Positions 9,978-18,286 of a stretch of 64,000 nucleotides of DNA are shown here, piece by piece. The position numbers were made by a program, and so were the translations under genes. The notes beneath the pieces were generated by a model. It was not told the DNA's origin. It searched no databases and saw nothing but the letters and a program-made list of their open reading frames with translations. Source of the stretch: Candidatus Sulfotelmatobacter sp. (GTDB taxonomy: Bacteria; Acidobacteriota; Terriglobia; Terriglobales; Acidobacteriaceae); assembly GCA_036500765.1 (NCBI GenBank), contig DASYBM010000015.1:1-64000 (forward strand). Reading direction: 5' to 3'. Each line of letters starts with the position of its first letter. Within the stretch, counting starts at the first letter, position 1.

Positions 9978-10871
9978 CTACAGCTTATTCGCCCGCGGCT
10001 TCTCCGGGTTTGCGTAATCATAGAACCCACGCCCCGACTTCCGGCCGTACCAGCCCGCCATCACCATCCGCTTCAGCAGCGGAGGCGACGCGAACCGCCG
10101 CTCCTTGAACTCGTCATACATCACGTGCGTAATGTAATAAGTCGTGTCGAGCCCGACGAAATCCAGCAGCGTGAACGGCCCCATCGGATAGCCGCACCCC
10201 AGCTTCATCGCGTTATCGATATCTTCAATCGACCCCACGCCCTCTTCATACGCGCGAATCGCATCCAGCAAATACGGCACCAGGAGCCGGTTTACGATGA
10301 ATCCCGTTTTGTCCGACGTGCGCACCGGAACCTTGCCCAGCTTCTTGGCGAACTCATAAGCCGTCTCGTAAACGTCGTCGGCGGTCGCGATCGTCCGCAC
10401 TACTTCGACCAGCTTCATCAGCGGCACGGGATTGAAAAAGTGCAGCCCGATAAATTTTTCTGGTCTCTTGACCGAAGTTAAAAGCTCCGTCACCGAAATC
10501 GAAGAAGTATTTGAAGCAAAGATCGCGTCTTTCTTCACCATGCCATCGAGCGACGCATACATCTTCTTCTTCTCTTCCACATTCTCGATGATGGCCTCAA
10601 TCACAATGTCGCAATCGGCCAGGTCGGATTTCGAAGTCGTCCCGCGCAGCCGCGCGCGGATCGCATCCTTCTGCGCCGCCGTGATCCCGCCCTTCTCGAC
10701 CGGCCGCTCGGCAAATTTCGCCAAAGATTTCTCAATTCCGGCAAACCCCTTGTCGAGATACTTTTGCTCGACTTCAAGCACCGTGACGTCGAATCCAGCC
10801 GTGGCGCAAACCTGCGCAATGCCAGAACCCATCAGCCCACAACCGAGAACGCCAACCTTCTTAATTTCCAT
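9978..10871 (-). CDS. 3-hydroxybutyryl-CoA / 3-hydroxyacyl-CoA dehydrogenase
   Basis: NAD-dependent oxidation of 3-hydroxyacyl-CoA to 3-ketoacyl-CoA, or the reverse. There are 297 residues, a normal length for the stand-alone enzyme. The N-terminal Rossmann motif is GVLGCGLMGSGIA. The catalytic-histidine segment is GLHFFNPVPLMKLVEVV, and the C-terminal domain has SDKTGFIVNRLLVPYLLDA and YPMGPFTLLDFVGLD. The ATG at 10871 has AAGGA at good spacing; a start at 10892 is less likely. It lies between the crotonase and thiolase genes, but repeat-filled spacers mean they may be separate transcripts. Confidence 0.95.
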   Translation of the reverse strand: MEIKKVGVLGCGLMGSGIAQVCATAGFDVTVLEVEQKYLDKGFAGIEKSLAKFAERPVEKGGITAAQKDAIRARLRGTTSKSDLADCDIVIEAIIENVEEKKKMYASLDGMVKKDAIFASNTSSISVTELLTSVKRPEKFIGLHFFNPVPLMKLVEVVRTIATADDVYETAYEFAKKLGKVPVRTSDKTGFIVNRLLVPYLLDAIRAYEEGVGSIEDIDNAMKLGCGYPMGPFTLLDFVGLDTTYYITHVMYDEFKERRFASPPLLKRMVMAGWYGRKSGRGFYDYANPEKPRANKL

Positions 10872-10977
10872 ATGAGGTTCCTTGTCGAACATGTTTATCT
10901 CGCCGCAGTCCTTGCGGCCGGGATCATCGGCGTAGCGAGTGGGTTCGGAAATTCAGACGCTGAATGAAAATGGCCGT

Positions 10978-11169
10978 TCAGCGGCCTTCGAGATTCTTAA
11001 GCCGGTCTGAGAGAGATTCAACTTCGGCATCCAGCGCGCGAAGAGCCGCGGCATGGCTTCGCTGACGCAGCTCGACAGGGGACGCCCACTTATGAAACTC
11101 GGTGAGCAAGGTAGTTTCCACCTTTTCTAACCGCTGGCTAATCCACTGTTTGTCTTCGTCCGTGAGCAT
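10978..11169 (-). CDS. Small coiled-coil protein
   Basis: The protein is about 63 residues, mostly one predicted helix with heptad-like spacing (ISQRLEKVETTLLTEFHKW and ALRALDAEVESLSDRLKNLEGR). No family is recognised. The ATG at 11169 is preceded by TATAAT at six bases and no Shine-Dalgarno, which would suit a leaderless transcript. An upstream in-frame start at 11193 would include the TATAAT. It sits between the dehydrogenase and thiolase genes on the same strand. A small oligomerising or adaptor protein is possible. Confidence 0.6.
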   Translation of the reverse strand: MLTDEDKQWISQRLEKVETTLLTEFHKWASPVELRQRSHAAALRALDAEVESLSDRLKNLEGR

Positions 11170-11259
11170 AGCTGGATTATAGGGCAATTGCACAGCAGGA
11201 CGCTGAATAAATCATCAACTCCGGGCGACGAGAAACTCCTTGCATCTTATTGGAAGGAA

Positions 11260-12459
11260 TCAGTTCATGCTCTCGACGATCATTGCGATCCCCTGCCCGC
11301 CGCCGATGCACGCTGTCGCCAGCCCATACTTTTTCTTGCGCCGCCGCAACTCATAGAGCAGCGTGATCACCAGCCGCGTTCCGGTCGCGCCCAGCGGATG
11401 CCCCAGCGCAATCGCCCCGCCGTTCACATTTACTTTCTCGCGATCGAGTCCTAACTCTTTTTCCACGCCCAGATACTGGGCCGCGAATGCTTCGTTCACT
11501 TCAATCAAGTCGATGTAGTCCAGCGACAGCCCGGCCTTCTGCAGCGCAATCTTCGTCGCCGGCACCGGGCCGCGTCCCATCAACTTCGGCTCGACTCCCG
11601 CTATACCCCACCCAACAATTCTTCCAAGCGCCTTCAATCCGCGCTTCAGCGCCTGCTCCAACGACATCATCACCACCGCCGCGCCGCCATCGACAATGCC
11701 GCTGGCGTTGCCGGCCGTGACTGTTCCGTTTTTTCCAAACGCCGGCTTCAACTTCGCGAGTCCTTCCATCGTCGTCTGCGGACGCCGGTGATCATCTTCC
11801 GTCAGCGATTCCCCCGTCGGTTCGCCCTTCGCATTCCGCAGCGGCACCGGAACCAGTTCTTCCTGAATGCGTCCGGCCTTGTATGCATCGTCGGCGCACT
11901 TCTGCGAGCGCAGCGCAAATTCATCCTGCATCTCGCGCGTGATTCCCTGCTGCGATCCATATAGCTCTGCGGTATTCGCCATATACGAGCCGCAGTAAGT
12001 ATCGAGCAGCGCGACCATCAGCGAATCTTCCAGCTTGCCGCCCGGTGCCAGCGTAAAGCCATCGCGCCCGCGAATCACAAACGGAGCTTGCGACATGGCC
12101 TCCATGCCGCCGGCCAGAACAATCTTCGCTTCTTCCAGTTGAATCATTTGCGCCGCATTCACAATCGACTGCATGCCCGACCCGCACAGCCGGTTCACGG
12201 TCAGCGCCGGAGTCTCAATCGGCAGCCCCGCTCGCAATCCCACGTGCCGCGCGCCATACAGGGCGTCGCCCGAAGTCTGCTGCGCGTTGCCGAATACGGC
12301 GTGATCGAATTCCTTGGCATCGATCCCCGCCCGCTCAATCGCGCCCTTCGCCGCCACCGCGGCCAACTCCTGGGCGGAGAAGTCCTTCAACTTGCCGCAA
12401 TAGCGGCCAAAGGGCGTGCGCGCCCCACTGACGATGGCGATGTCACCTGGCTTCAACAT
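11260..12459 (-). CDS. Acetyl-CoA acetyltransferase (thiolase)
   Basis: Thiolase interconverts two acetyl-CoA and acetoacetyl-CoA, or cleaves 3-ketoacyl-CoA. The protein has 399 residues. The acylated cysteine lies in [14 protein letters not shown] (about residue 90), the histidine in [16 protein letters not shown], and the second cysteine in [12 protein letters not shown] start [20 protein letters not shown]. With the crotonase and dehydrogenase genes downstream it completes a short acyl-CoA pathway. Whether it runs in the degradative or the biosynthetic (butyrate or PHB precursor) direction cannot be told from sequence. Confidence 0.96.
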   Translation of the reverse strand: MLKPGDIAIVSGARTPFGRYCGKLKDFSAQELAAVAAKGAIERAGIDAKEFDHAVFGNAQQTSGDALYGARHVGLRAGLPIETPALTVNRLCGSGMQSIVNAAQMIQLEEAKIVLAGGMEAMSQAPFVIRGRDGFTLAPGGKLEDSLMVALLDTYCGSYMANTAELYGSQQGITREMQDEFALRSQKCADDAYKAGRIQEELVPVPLRNAKGEPTGESLTEDDHRRPQTTMEGLAKLKPAFGKNGTVTAGNASGIVDGGAAVVMMSLEQALKRGLKALGRIVGWGIAGVEPKLMGRGPVPATKIALQKAGLSLDYIDLIEVNEAFAAQYLGVEKELGLDREKVNVNGGAIALGHPLGATGTRLVITLLYELRRRKKKYGLATACIGGGQGIAMIVESMN

Positions 12460-12579
12460 GTTTATTTCGGCAGAACTTTCTTTAGAGCTTTCGTCGGAAC
12501 TAATCGGAAGCGATCAGCCAAACTTTTTAGTTTAGCAGTGAGGAAGGAATATCCGCCACCGCGAGAATGGAGTGACTGT

Positions 12580-13773
12580 CTAGCGCTTGTCTGCGCTGGA
12601 TGCAGAACTGGAGTTTTGCGTTTTCGGATCGGTCGATGCGGGAGCGACGGCAGGTTCGGCAGTGCCCACAAGACGCACTAAGGTTCCTTCCCTTTGCTCG
12701 AAAGAAAGAAACTCTCCCTCATGCACGCAGGCTAGGTCGGCGCCAAGCTCGTTGTTGCCAATCTGAAAGCGGCTCAGGATCTTCCCGCTCCGCTCGCTCA
12801 ATTCGTAGATCGTCCGTATGCGCGGCCCGTCCACACGCGCGTATAAATTATTATCGCTGGGAATGAGCGCGTCGATCTGAGCTCCTCCGGGCAGCTTCGT
12901 TTTGATCACCCGGATCGCTCCCCCTTGGCTCACCTCAAGCAAAGGAAACTTGCTTCTGTTTTGAACCACAATGATGGAATCGCCGTACGGCACAAGCTGT
13001 GCGGGCGCAACGTAAATGGCTGGCCCTTTTCCGGTTCCATTCAGCGTCCCGAACATCGACTTCGGCGCGTCGCCTTTGGTAATATCGAGAAATTTTAGGA
13101 GAGTCCCATCGTCCTTGAACATCGCCAGTTTCGGAGAGTGGTCTTGCCTGTCGAATCCGAAAACGAGAAATGTGCCCGACGCAAATTCAGCGAACCGATG
13201 CAGAGCGATAACATCGTCGATTTGTATTTTCCTTTTGTAGTTACCTTGACGGTCAAATATCACCAGATAATCGTGACGTTCGGCGAGATTTGCATCCAGC
13301 TCATGGTCCGTACCGTCAGCTGTCGTAAATGTTTCCTTGCCCCGCTTATCCTCTGGCGCAGCGATGACGAGCAAGACTACATCCGATTCCGATGCGTACG
13401 CATCCTTCAGATGGACATCGTACAGATCAGTAATTTGGTCTAGCCGAAACTCATTGGCGTCACCGGACGTCGGAACGGCGACAATCAATTCCACAGGCGG
13501 TCCGAGCTTCGACATTCGGGTAGAAGACACGATCGATTGGCCATCCAGCGCCGCGGGTACCAGCATGTTCAAAAATGCTGTCCCGTCACCTCCGCACTCG
13601 GCTGGAACTTCGGTAGCCCATACGCCCGTCAGGCCCGCAACCTGACCTGCACGCTCGAAAGAGAGGCGATAGCTCGGCACATGGATCGTGGATGGCGGGG
13701 GCTTGAACACAGTTTGCCCGTACGACGACGATAGACTTATCGCGAGGGACAGACAGAGAAGGAGTCCGCGCAT
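12580..13773 (-). CDS. Secreted beta-propeller-like protein of unknown function
   Basis: The 397-residue protein has a signal peptide (MRGLLLCLSLAISLSSSYGQ), so it is probably exported. The body carries repeated beta motifs typical of six-bladed propellers (FDRQGNYKRKIQIDDV, ASGTFLVFGFDRQDHSPKLAMF, LIPSDNNLYARVDGPRIRTIYEL). No catalytic motif is recognised. The ATG has no clear ribosome binding site and TAAAAT lies close upstream, so a short or absent leader is possible. The 120-bp spacer to the thiolase gene has no visible terminator. Confidence 0.75.
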   Translation of the reverse strand: MRGLLLCLSLAISLSSSYGQTVFKPPPSTIHVPSYRLSFERAGQVAGLTGVWATEVPAECGGDGTAFLNMLVPAALDGQSIVSSTRMSKLGPPVELIVAVPTSGDANEFRLDQITDLYDVHLKDAYASESDVVLLVIAAPEDKRGKETFTTADGTDHELDANLAERHDYLVIFDRQGNYKRKIQIDDVIALHRFAEFASGTFLVFGFDRQDHSPKLAMFKDDGTLLKFLDITKGDAPKSMFGTLNGTGKGPAIYVAPAQLVPYGDSIIVVQNRSKFPLLEVSQGGAIRVIKTKLPGGAQIDALIPSDNNLYARVDGPRIRTIYELSERSGKILSRFQIGNNELGADLACVHEGEFLSFEQREGTLVRLVGTAEPAVAPASTDPKTQNSSSASSADKR

Positions 13774-13850
13774 GACTATTTTATGAAAGCCCCAGCGAAT
13801 GAAAAATGCAAGGTTTTGGTGGATGAGCGAATAAGGTTCAGGCGGCTGCT

Positions 13851-16442
13851 TTACGCTACCGCACCCGCGGCGAGCACTGCCGCGCCCAGCGCCACAACCT
13901 TCCCCGATCCATGCGCCATGGCCTGCGCCAGCGCATGCTCAGCGCGGTTGATCACTTCGGTGACCACATCGATGGGATCATATTCACTTCGGATCACGGC
14001 CTCCGCCAGCCCAGCGGAAAACTGCGCCGCCTGCCGCTCGCCACCGTCTTCCTTCGCCGGGAACCGTACTTCGGAGACAATCTTGCGGAGCTTTTCTATC
14101 GCCAGCATGCCCTCTTTTTCCGCCGTCTCGCCCAGCAGGATTGCGATGGTCGTCGTGTCATAACGAAACGCCAGATCGTTTGAGCGGATGTTGGCGGCGA
14201 ATAACTGCCCAGCTTTTTCCATGACGGCCTGCACTTCCGCCTCGCCATGTTCCTTGATCATCGCCGAACTCTTGCCGAACTGCAGCAGCAGCACCGAAAG
14301 CGCCGACGCATTTTGAATCGCGCGCTTGCTCTCTGCCAGGAGCAGATCGAGATACGACGCACGTTTCAACAATCCTGACTTTTCGTCCGTCACCGAAAGA
14401 TTCTTCACCAGCCGCCGCAGCCCAGCGTTGTTGAGCGCAATCACCATCTGCTCGGCCAGTGTTTTCAGCACAACCATATCTGCCTGCGCCCAGGCTCGCG
14501 GCCGGTTGTGCACCAGAACCAGCATGCCGACCACTTCTTCGCCATCGCTGAGCGGGATAGCCAGCACGGAAGCGGCGCCCAGTTCCACCAACGCCTTGCG
14601 TGCAGCCTGTAATGGAAGAGCCTTGGGGGCGTCTTCGATCGCCAGCGGTTCGTGCCCATCGACCGCCTTGTGCAGGCATGAAATCAGTTCGCTAATCGCC
14701 GAATTGCTCGCCTTCTTCAATCCCTCGGCGCAAAATTCTTCCATCGCGGTCGCCGCTCCGCCCTTGCCCATGGCCGCGATGCAGCGTGCCGCGTCCCAGT
14801 GCGATGCAATCTCTCTGACCGCGGTGCTCAGCACAGCAGGCGCCGTGCCCTGGTGATAGAGCTTGCGCGAAATCTCCGCCACGCGTGTGAATGCGCGGAC
14901 ATCGGTCGCCGGATCGGGCGCGGACGCAACCGGAGCGGCAGCTGGCGCTGCAACCGAAACCGGGGCGGCAGCCGGGGGTAAAGGCGCCGTCCCCGCATAC
15001 CGTGGCGTCACTCCTGCCGATAAATACAATCGCTGCAAATCTTCATTCCGCTCTTCTTCGCGCGGGAACAGTTCTTGTATTCTCTGTAGCCGTTCGACTG
15101 CTTTGTTGCGCATCCCGTACTGCACCAGAATTTCCGCCTGCAACATCAGATCCTGGAGCGTCGATGCCCCCAAAGTCCGCAAGTCCTCCTGCGCCGGTTC
15201 TTCCGCGGCTTTGCTGGCCGAGCTGAACCTCGATGCGATCGCGCGGAAGCGCGCATCTTCCACCTTACCCTTCAACATCTCCAGTCGCTTCAGGTGCCCG
15301 GATTCATAGGGATCGACCTCGGCCGCGCGATCCAGGCACTCTGCGGCCTTAGCGTATTCCCCGGTGCTGCAATAAAGATCGAACAGCTTCAGCAGCGTCT
15401 GGCAATAATCATTTTCGCGGTTCGACGCGTTATAGAGCTCGCTCAGAAATTCGAGCATCTGCGGGCAAGCCCGGCGCGTCGCCGTAATGTCTTCCATGAT
15501 GGCGATAAACTGCCGGCGCTCGCCGCGACGCCGCTGAAATTGTTCCAGCTTGCGCGCCAGTGCGACCGCGTCCTCCTCATTTCCGCCATCCAGCAAATTG
15601 CCGATCAGCGCGATTACCTGCTGCACTCGCGAAGGATTCTGCTCAAACAACTGCCACACCAGCGGTTCCGCTTCCGCGTAGCGCCCCGCGGCTACCAGCG
15701 CATCAGCATAGGTCTCGCGCAACGACGGCGTTACCTGCCCGGAATTGACTTGTGGCTCGAGTATAAAAATCGCCGCGCCCACCTGGCCCTGCGCCAGCAA
15801 GCTCTTCCCATACGCCAGCGCAATGCTTTGATCGGAAGCATCTTCCTGATAAGCGCGCTCGTACCAGGGCGCAGCGTCGCTGCCCTCGGCCGTGGCCAAT
15901 TGCGCGATCCTCTGGAAAGCTGCCGCCGCTGCCTTGCTATTTCCCAACTCCGACGCAAGTTCCGCCATGCGCTGCCAATTAGCCCGCGTTGGTTCCAGCG
16001 TCACGATGCGATCTAATATTTCGGAAGCTTCCTTTTTTTTCCCCAGCTTGGACAGATCCAAAAGCGCGGCTTCATAGGTTCCCACCGCAAGCTTCTTGTT
16101 TGACCCCTCCAGCAGTTGGCCAAAGCGGAACTTTTGCTGCCAGGTCGGACTCCCATGGCGCGCCAGCTTCTTATAGGTAAGGCTGGCCCGGGTCGCATCC
16201 CCCATCCCCACCTGCCGCTCAAACAGATCACCCAGCAAAGCAACCGCTTCCGCATTGCGACCCAACGAAAGGCACAAGTCCGCCGAGAGTTGCCGAACCA
16301 CATCGTTGTCGCTATCGTCCCGCAGAACCAGCAGATATTCTTCCAGCGCGTCCGCCGTCTTGCCCTTTTGCAAGAGCTTCTCCGCGCGTTCCACGCGCTT
16401 CCCTATCTCGGCACGATCCAGTCGTTTTGTAATCTCAGGCAT
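13851..16442 (-). CDS. TPR - GAF - degenerate GGDEF protein
   Basis: The 863-residue protein has many TPR-like helical repeats up to about residue 480 (KLLQKGKTADALEEYLLVLRD and others). A Pro/Ala linker follows (PLPPAAAPVSVAAPAAAPV), then a GAF-like domain (about 530-675; LVELGAASVLAIPLSDGEEV). The C-terminal domain from about residue 679 follows the GGDEF fold. The signature is replaced by RYDTTTIAIL where active cyclases have RYGGDEFAIL, and the usual DxLTGLxNR is DEKSGLLKR. It should not make cyclic-di-GMP. A sensory or scaffold role is inferred. No signal peptide or membrane segment, so cytoplasmic. Confidence 0.85.
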   Translation of the reverse strand: MPEITKRLDRAEIGKRVERAEKLLQKGKTADALEEYLLVLRDDSDNDVVRQLSADLCLSLGRNAEAVALLGDLFERQVGMGDATRASLTYKKLARHGSPTWQQKFRFGQLLEGSNKKLAVGTYEAALLDLSKLGKKKEASEILDRIVTLEPTRANWQRMAELASELGNSKAAAAAFQRIAQLATAEGSDAAPWYERAYQEDASDQSIALAYGKSLLAQGQVGAAIFILEPQVNSGQVTPSLRETYADALVAAGRYAEAEPLVWQLFEQNPSRVQQVIALIGNLLDGGNEEDAVALARKLEQFQRRRGERRQFIAIMEDITATRRACPQMLEFLSELYNASNRENDYCQTLLKLFDLYCSTGEYAKAAECLDRAAEVDPYESGHLKRLEMLKGKVEDARFRAIASRFSSASKAAEEPAQEDLRTLGASTLQDLMLQAEILVQYGMRNKAVERLQRIQELFPREEERNEDLQRLYLSAGVTPRYAGTAPLPPAAAPVSVAAPAAAPVASAPDPATDVRAFTRVAEISRKLYHQGTAPAVLSTAVREIASHWDAARCIAAMGKGGAATAMEEFCAEGLKKASNSAISELISCLHKAVDGHEPLAIEDAPKALPLQAARKALVELGAASVLAIPLSDGEEVVGMLVLVHNRPRAWAQADMVVLKTLAEQMVIALNNAGLRRLVKNLSVTDEKSGLLKRASYLDLLLAESKRAIQNASALSVLLLQFGKSSAMIKEHGEAEVQAVMEKAGQLFAANIRSNDLAFRYDTTTIAILLGETAEKEGMLAIEKLRKIVSEVRFPAKEDGGERQAAQFSAGLAEAVIRSEYDPIDVVTEVINRAEHALAQAMAHGSGKVVALGAAVLAAGAVA

Positions 16443-16876
16443 GCGGAATCAGGCGGAGTAAACCCTGGCTCCGATTCTAGGAGTGCGCCCCCGGAGCGGC
16501 AACGCAGTAACGCCGGCAGGCGATTACGAAGGTCACCCCCGCCGCAAGCTTGTGGCGGCGTTTTCCCGGGGGGGTGGAACTACGGAACTCTAAGGGGTTA
16601 GTACTGCACTTCGAAGCTTTGGCGACGCTACGGCGATATTGCTATCGTGCACCGCCGTCCGAGCCGGCATGGTGTATGTCTACTGTGAAACCGGCAACGC
16701 CGTCGCCCGTGATCTTGTTGATGGAGAATCCGACCCGGCTGCCATAGCTGGCCGGCATGCCACGTTAGAGAGCAAAAGAGCGCTCCGAGGTTGTGTCACG
16801 GGTTGCGCGGCGATTTGAATGTACGCGTGTTTCGATGGCCGCAGGCGCGAAATGGTGCGGGAATATTCGCCGCACG
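16443..16876. other. 434-bp spacer without a convincing gene
   Basis: No credible ORF longer than 60 codons fits. A 38-codon minus-strand reading frame (16642-16758) translates to a protein-like sequence (GSRVGFSINKITGDGVAGF) but has no start signals and may be a gene remnant. A GC-rich inverted repeat (CGCCGC-GCGGCG) lies near 16545-16566 without a T-run. Confidence 0.4.
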
Positions 16877-17302
16877 CTAGCTCGCATTCTCTAGTGGCCC
16901 AGAATCGCCTTGTGCCAGTCCTAACAAGCAGTATGATTGCGGAATCAGCTGAGCCGCCCGATCCTTCGAGATTACTGCCTGCACGCCCGCCTGACGGGCC
17001 AACCGTTCTACTTCCGGCCCTTCCTCGACGGTAAACAAAATGATCTTCATAGCGGGAAGCCGCCTCATTAACTCCGCGGCCGCGTCGAAACCATTCATCA
17101 CAGGCATCGTCAGGTCGAGGATGACGAGATCAGGCTTCAGGTTGTCTGCCTTTTCGATCGCCTCGCGCCCGTTCTCTGCTTCCCCTACGACTTCGAAACT
17201 CGGTTCCGATTCAAACAACTGGTGCACCAGGGTGCGAACGGCAATATTGTCGTCCACGAGCAAAACGCGCTTCCGCAAAGGGTTGGCTGCCATCGCCGAC
17301 AT
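16877..17302 (-). CDS. Single-domain response regulator
   Basis: A 141-residue receiver (REC) domain with no output domain. The acidic pair DD is at about residues 17-18 (RVLLVDDN), the phospho-acceptor at D63 (LVILDLTMPVMNG), the switch Thr in ILFTVEEG, and the lysine in AVISKDRA. All are present, so it should be phosphorylated. A short C-terminal extension without a motif follows. No histidine kinase lies nearby. The neighbouring TPR-GAF-GGDEF-like protein is on the same strand 434 bp downstream, so a functional link is possible but unproven. A second lone receiver is at 48855-49274. Confidence 0.92.
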   Translation of the reverse strand: MSAMAANPLRKRVLLVDDNIAVRTLVHQLFESEPSFEVVGEAENGREAIEKADNLKPDLVILDLTMPVMNGFDAAAELMRRLPAMKIILFTVEEGPEVERLARQAGVQAVISKDRAAQLIPQSYCLLGLAQGDSGPLENAS

Positions 17303-17330
17303 AAGATGCCCGAAACCTGTGGCTGGGCTG

Positions 17331-17930
17331 TCAGCTTTTCTTCCAATCTGGATATCCTAGTTTCTTCCTCTGAACCGCGCGCAGTCTGCGAATGGCTTCG
17401 GCCATCGCTTCTTTCTCCGTGGGGCCTGCCGAAGCTTGCGAGCGCAGAAATATGGCTGCTTCCGCCGCATCCACGCGTTGCCGCAACGTCTCCGCGTCAC
17501 CATCAACAAGAGCCGCTTCAAATTCGCGCTGCCAGTCGGGATATTTTATATTGCGCACCCTCGAAATGTCGTCTTTCCTCAATGCCAGCTCCCCAAGCCT
17601 ATGGATATCGAAATATGTATCGAAATATCTATTGAACTCGATGCCGGAAATAGTACGTCGAAGCCAATAAGCCGCTGGAGCGCGGCTTTGCTTAGAACAA
17701 TGCAGCCCGGTTGCCACTCGATCCGCCGACAGTGAAACTATTTCCAAGCCGTTCCCTTCAGCAGAGTTAGAGGCAACCACCATTGCCCGCCCATCGCGCT
17801 TTGAATCCGGTGTTGGTGGCTCAATTCCACCACTGCGGTGATTATTGGCCAACTTCACGCGTTTTGCCCCCATCCGCGTGCAAGCTGGTGACGGGAACAT
17901 TGTCGGAAGTTCTATCAACGATGCGCTCAA
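17331..17930 (-). CDS. Small acidobacterial-type hypothetical protein, start uncertain
   Basis: The last 75 residues look genuine: helical, charged, with paired YPDW motifs (IKYPDWQREFEAALVDGD and KLGYPDWKKS) around a helix (AEAAIFLRSQA). I have seen this arrangement in short acidobacterial proteins but no function is known. The open frame extends upstream through sequence that looks non-coding, including a tRNA-like stretch at 17799-17831 that produces the familiar spurious GGIEPPTP peptide. The true start is probably internal, for example GTG at 17558. It is co-oriented with the receiver gene 28 bp downstream. Confidence 0.55.
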   Translation of the reverse strand: MSASLIELPTMFPSPACTRMGAKRVKLANNHRSGGIEPPTPDSKRDGRAMVVASNSAEGNGLEIVSLSADRVATGLHCSKQSRAPAAYWLRRTISGIEFNRYFDTYFDIHRLGELALRKDDISRVRNIKYPDWQREFEAALVDGDAETLRQRVDAAEAAIFLRSQASAGPTEKEAMAEAIRRLRAVQRKKLGYPDWKKS

Positions 17931-18286
17931 GGTTTTTGATTAGTTCCAAACCTGGCTCGCTCCGCGCGTAAACCTCGCAGTCAGCCTTCTGGTCCCGGTA
18001 CGGGAATCACCCGATACCGTTCGCTCCCGCCTCAGGACATACTCAATGCAAATTACAGACTGACATTCACGCATCAAAATTCCGCGATTGGCAACGCCAG
18101 CGCGTTTGTTTCGACGGATTCTCCGCTCCGGAAAGTTAGTCCTGCGTTTACTCCGCTCTTATCTCTTTTGGGACGCGACTTTGGCGAGGTACGGCGTATC
18201 GGTGTGCACTGCCGCGAAATCGGTCGTGCCCCGGCCACGACCCAGCACAGATATTTCGAATCGGGCAGCTCCGGAGGATTTCCGTC
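17931..18286. other. 356-bp spacer upstream of the TonB receptor gene
   Basis: Short overlapping ORFs exist here but none has coding character. I see no repeat or tRNA. The last bases hold the ribosome binding site GGAGGA of the TonB-dependent receptor, eight bases before its ATG. The promoter of that gene must lie here but no good match was found. Confidence 0.4.

Noticed and set aside
17757..17843. Complete tRNA gene
   Set aside because: The T-arm fits, but the D-arm and anticodon stem do not fold and the distance to a matching acceptor strand is about nine bases too long.
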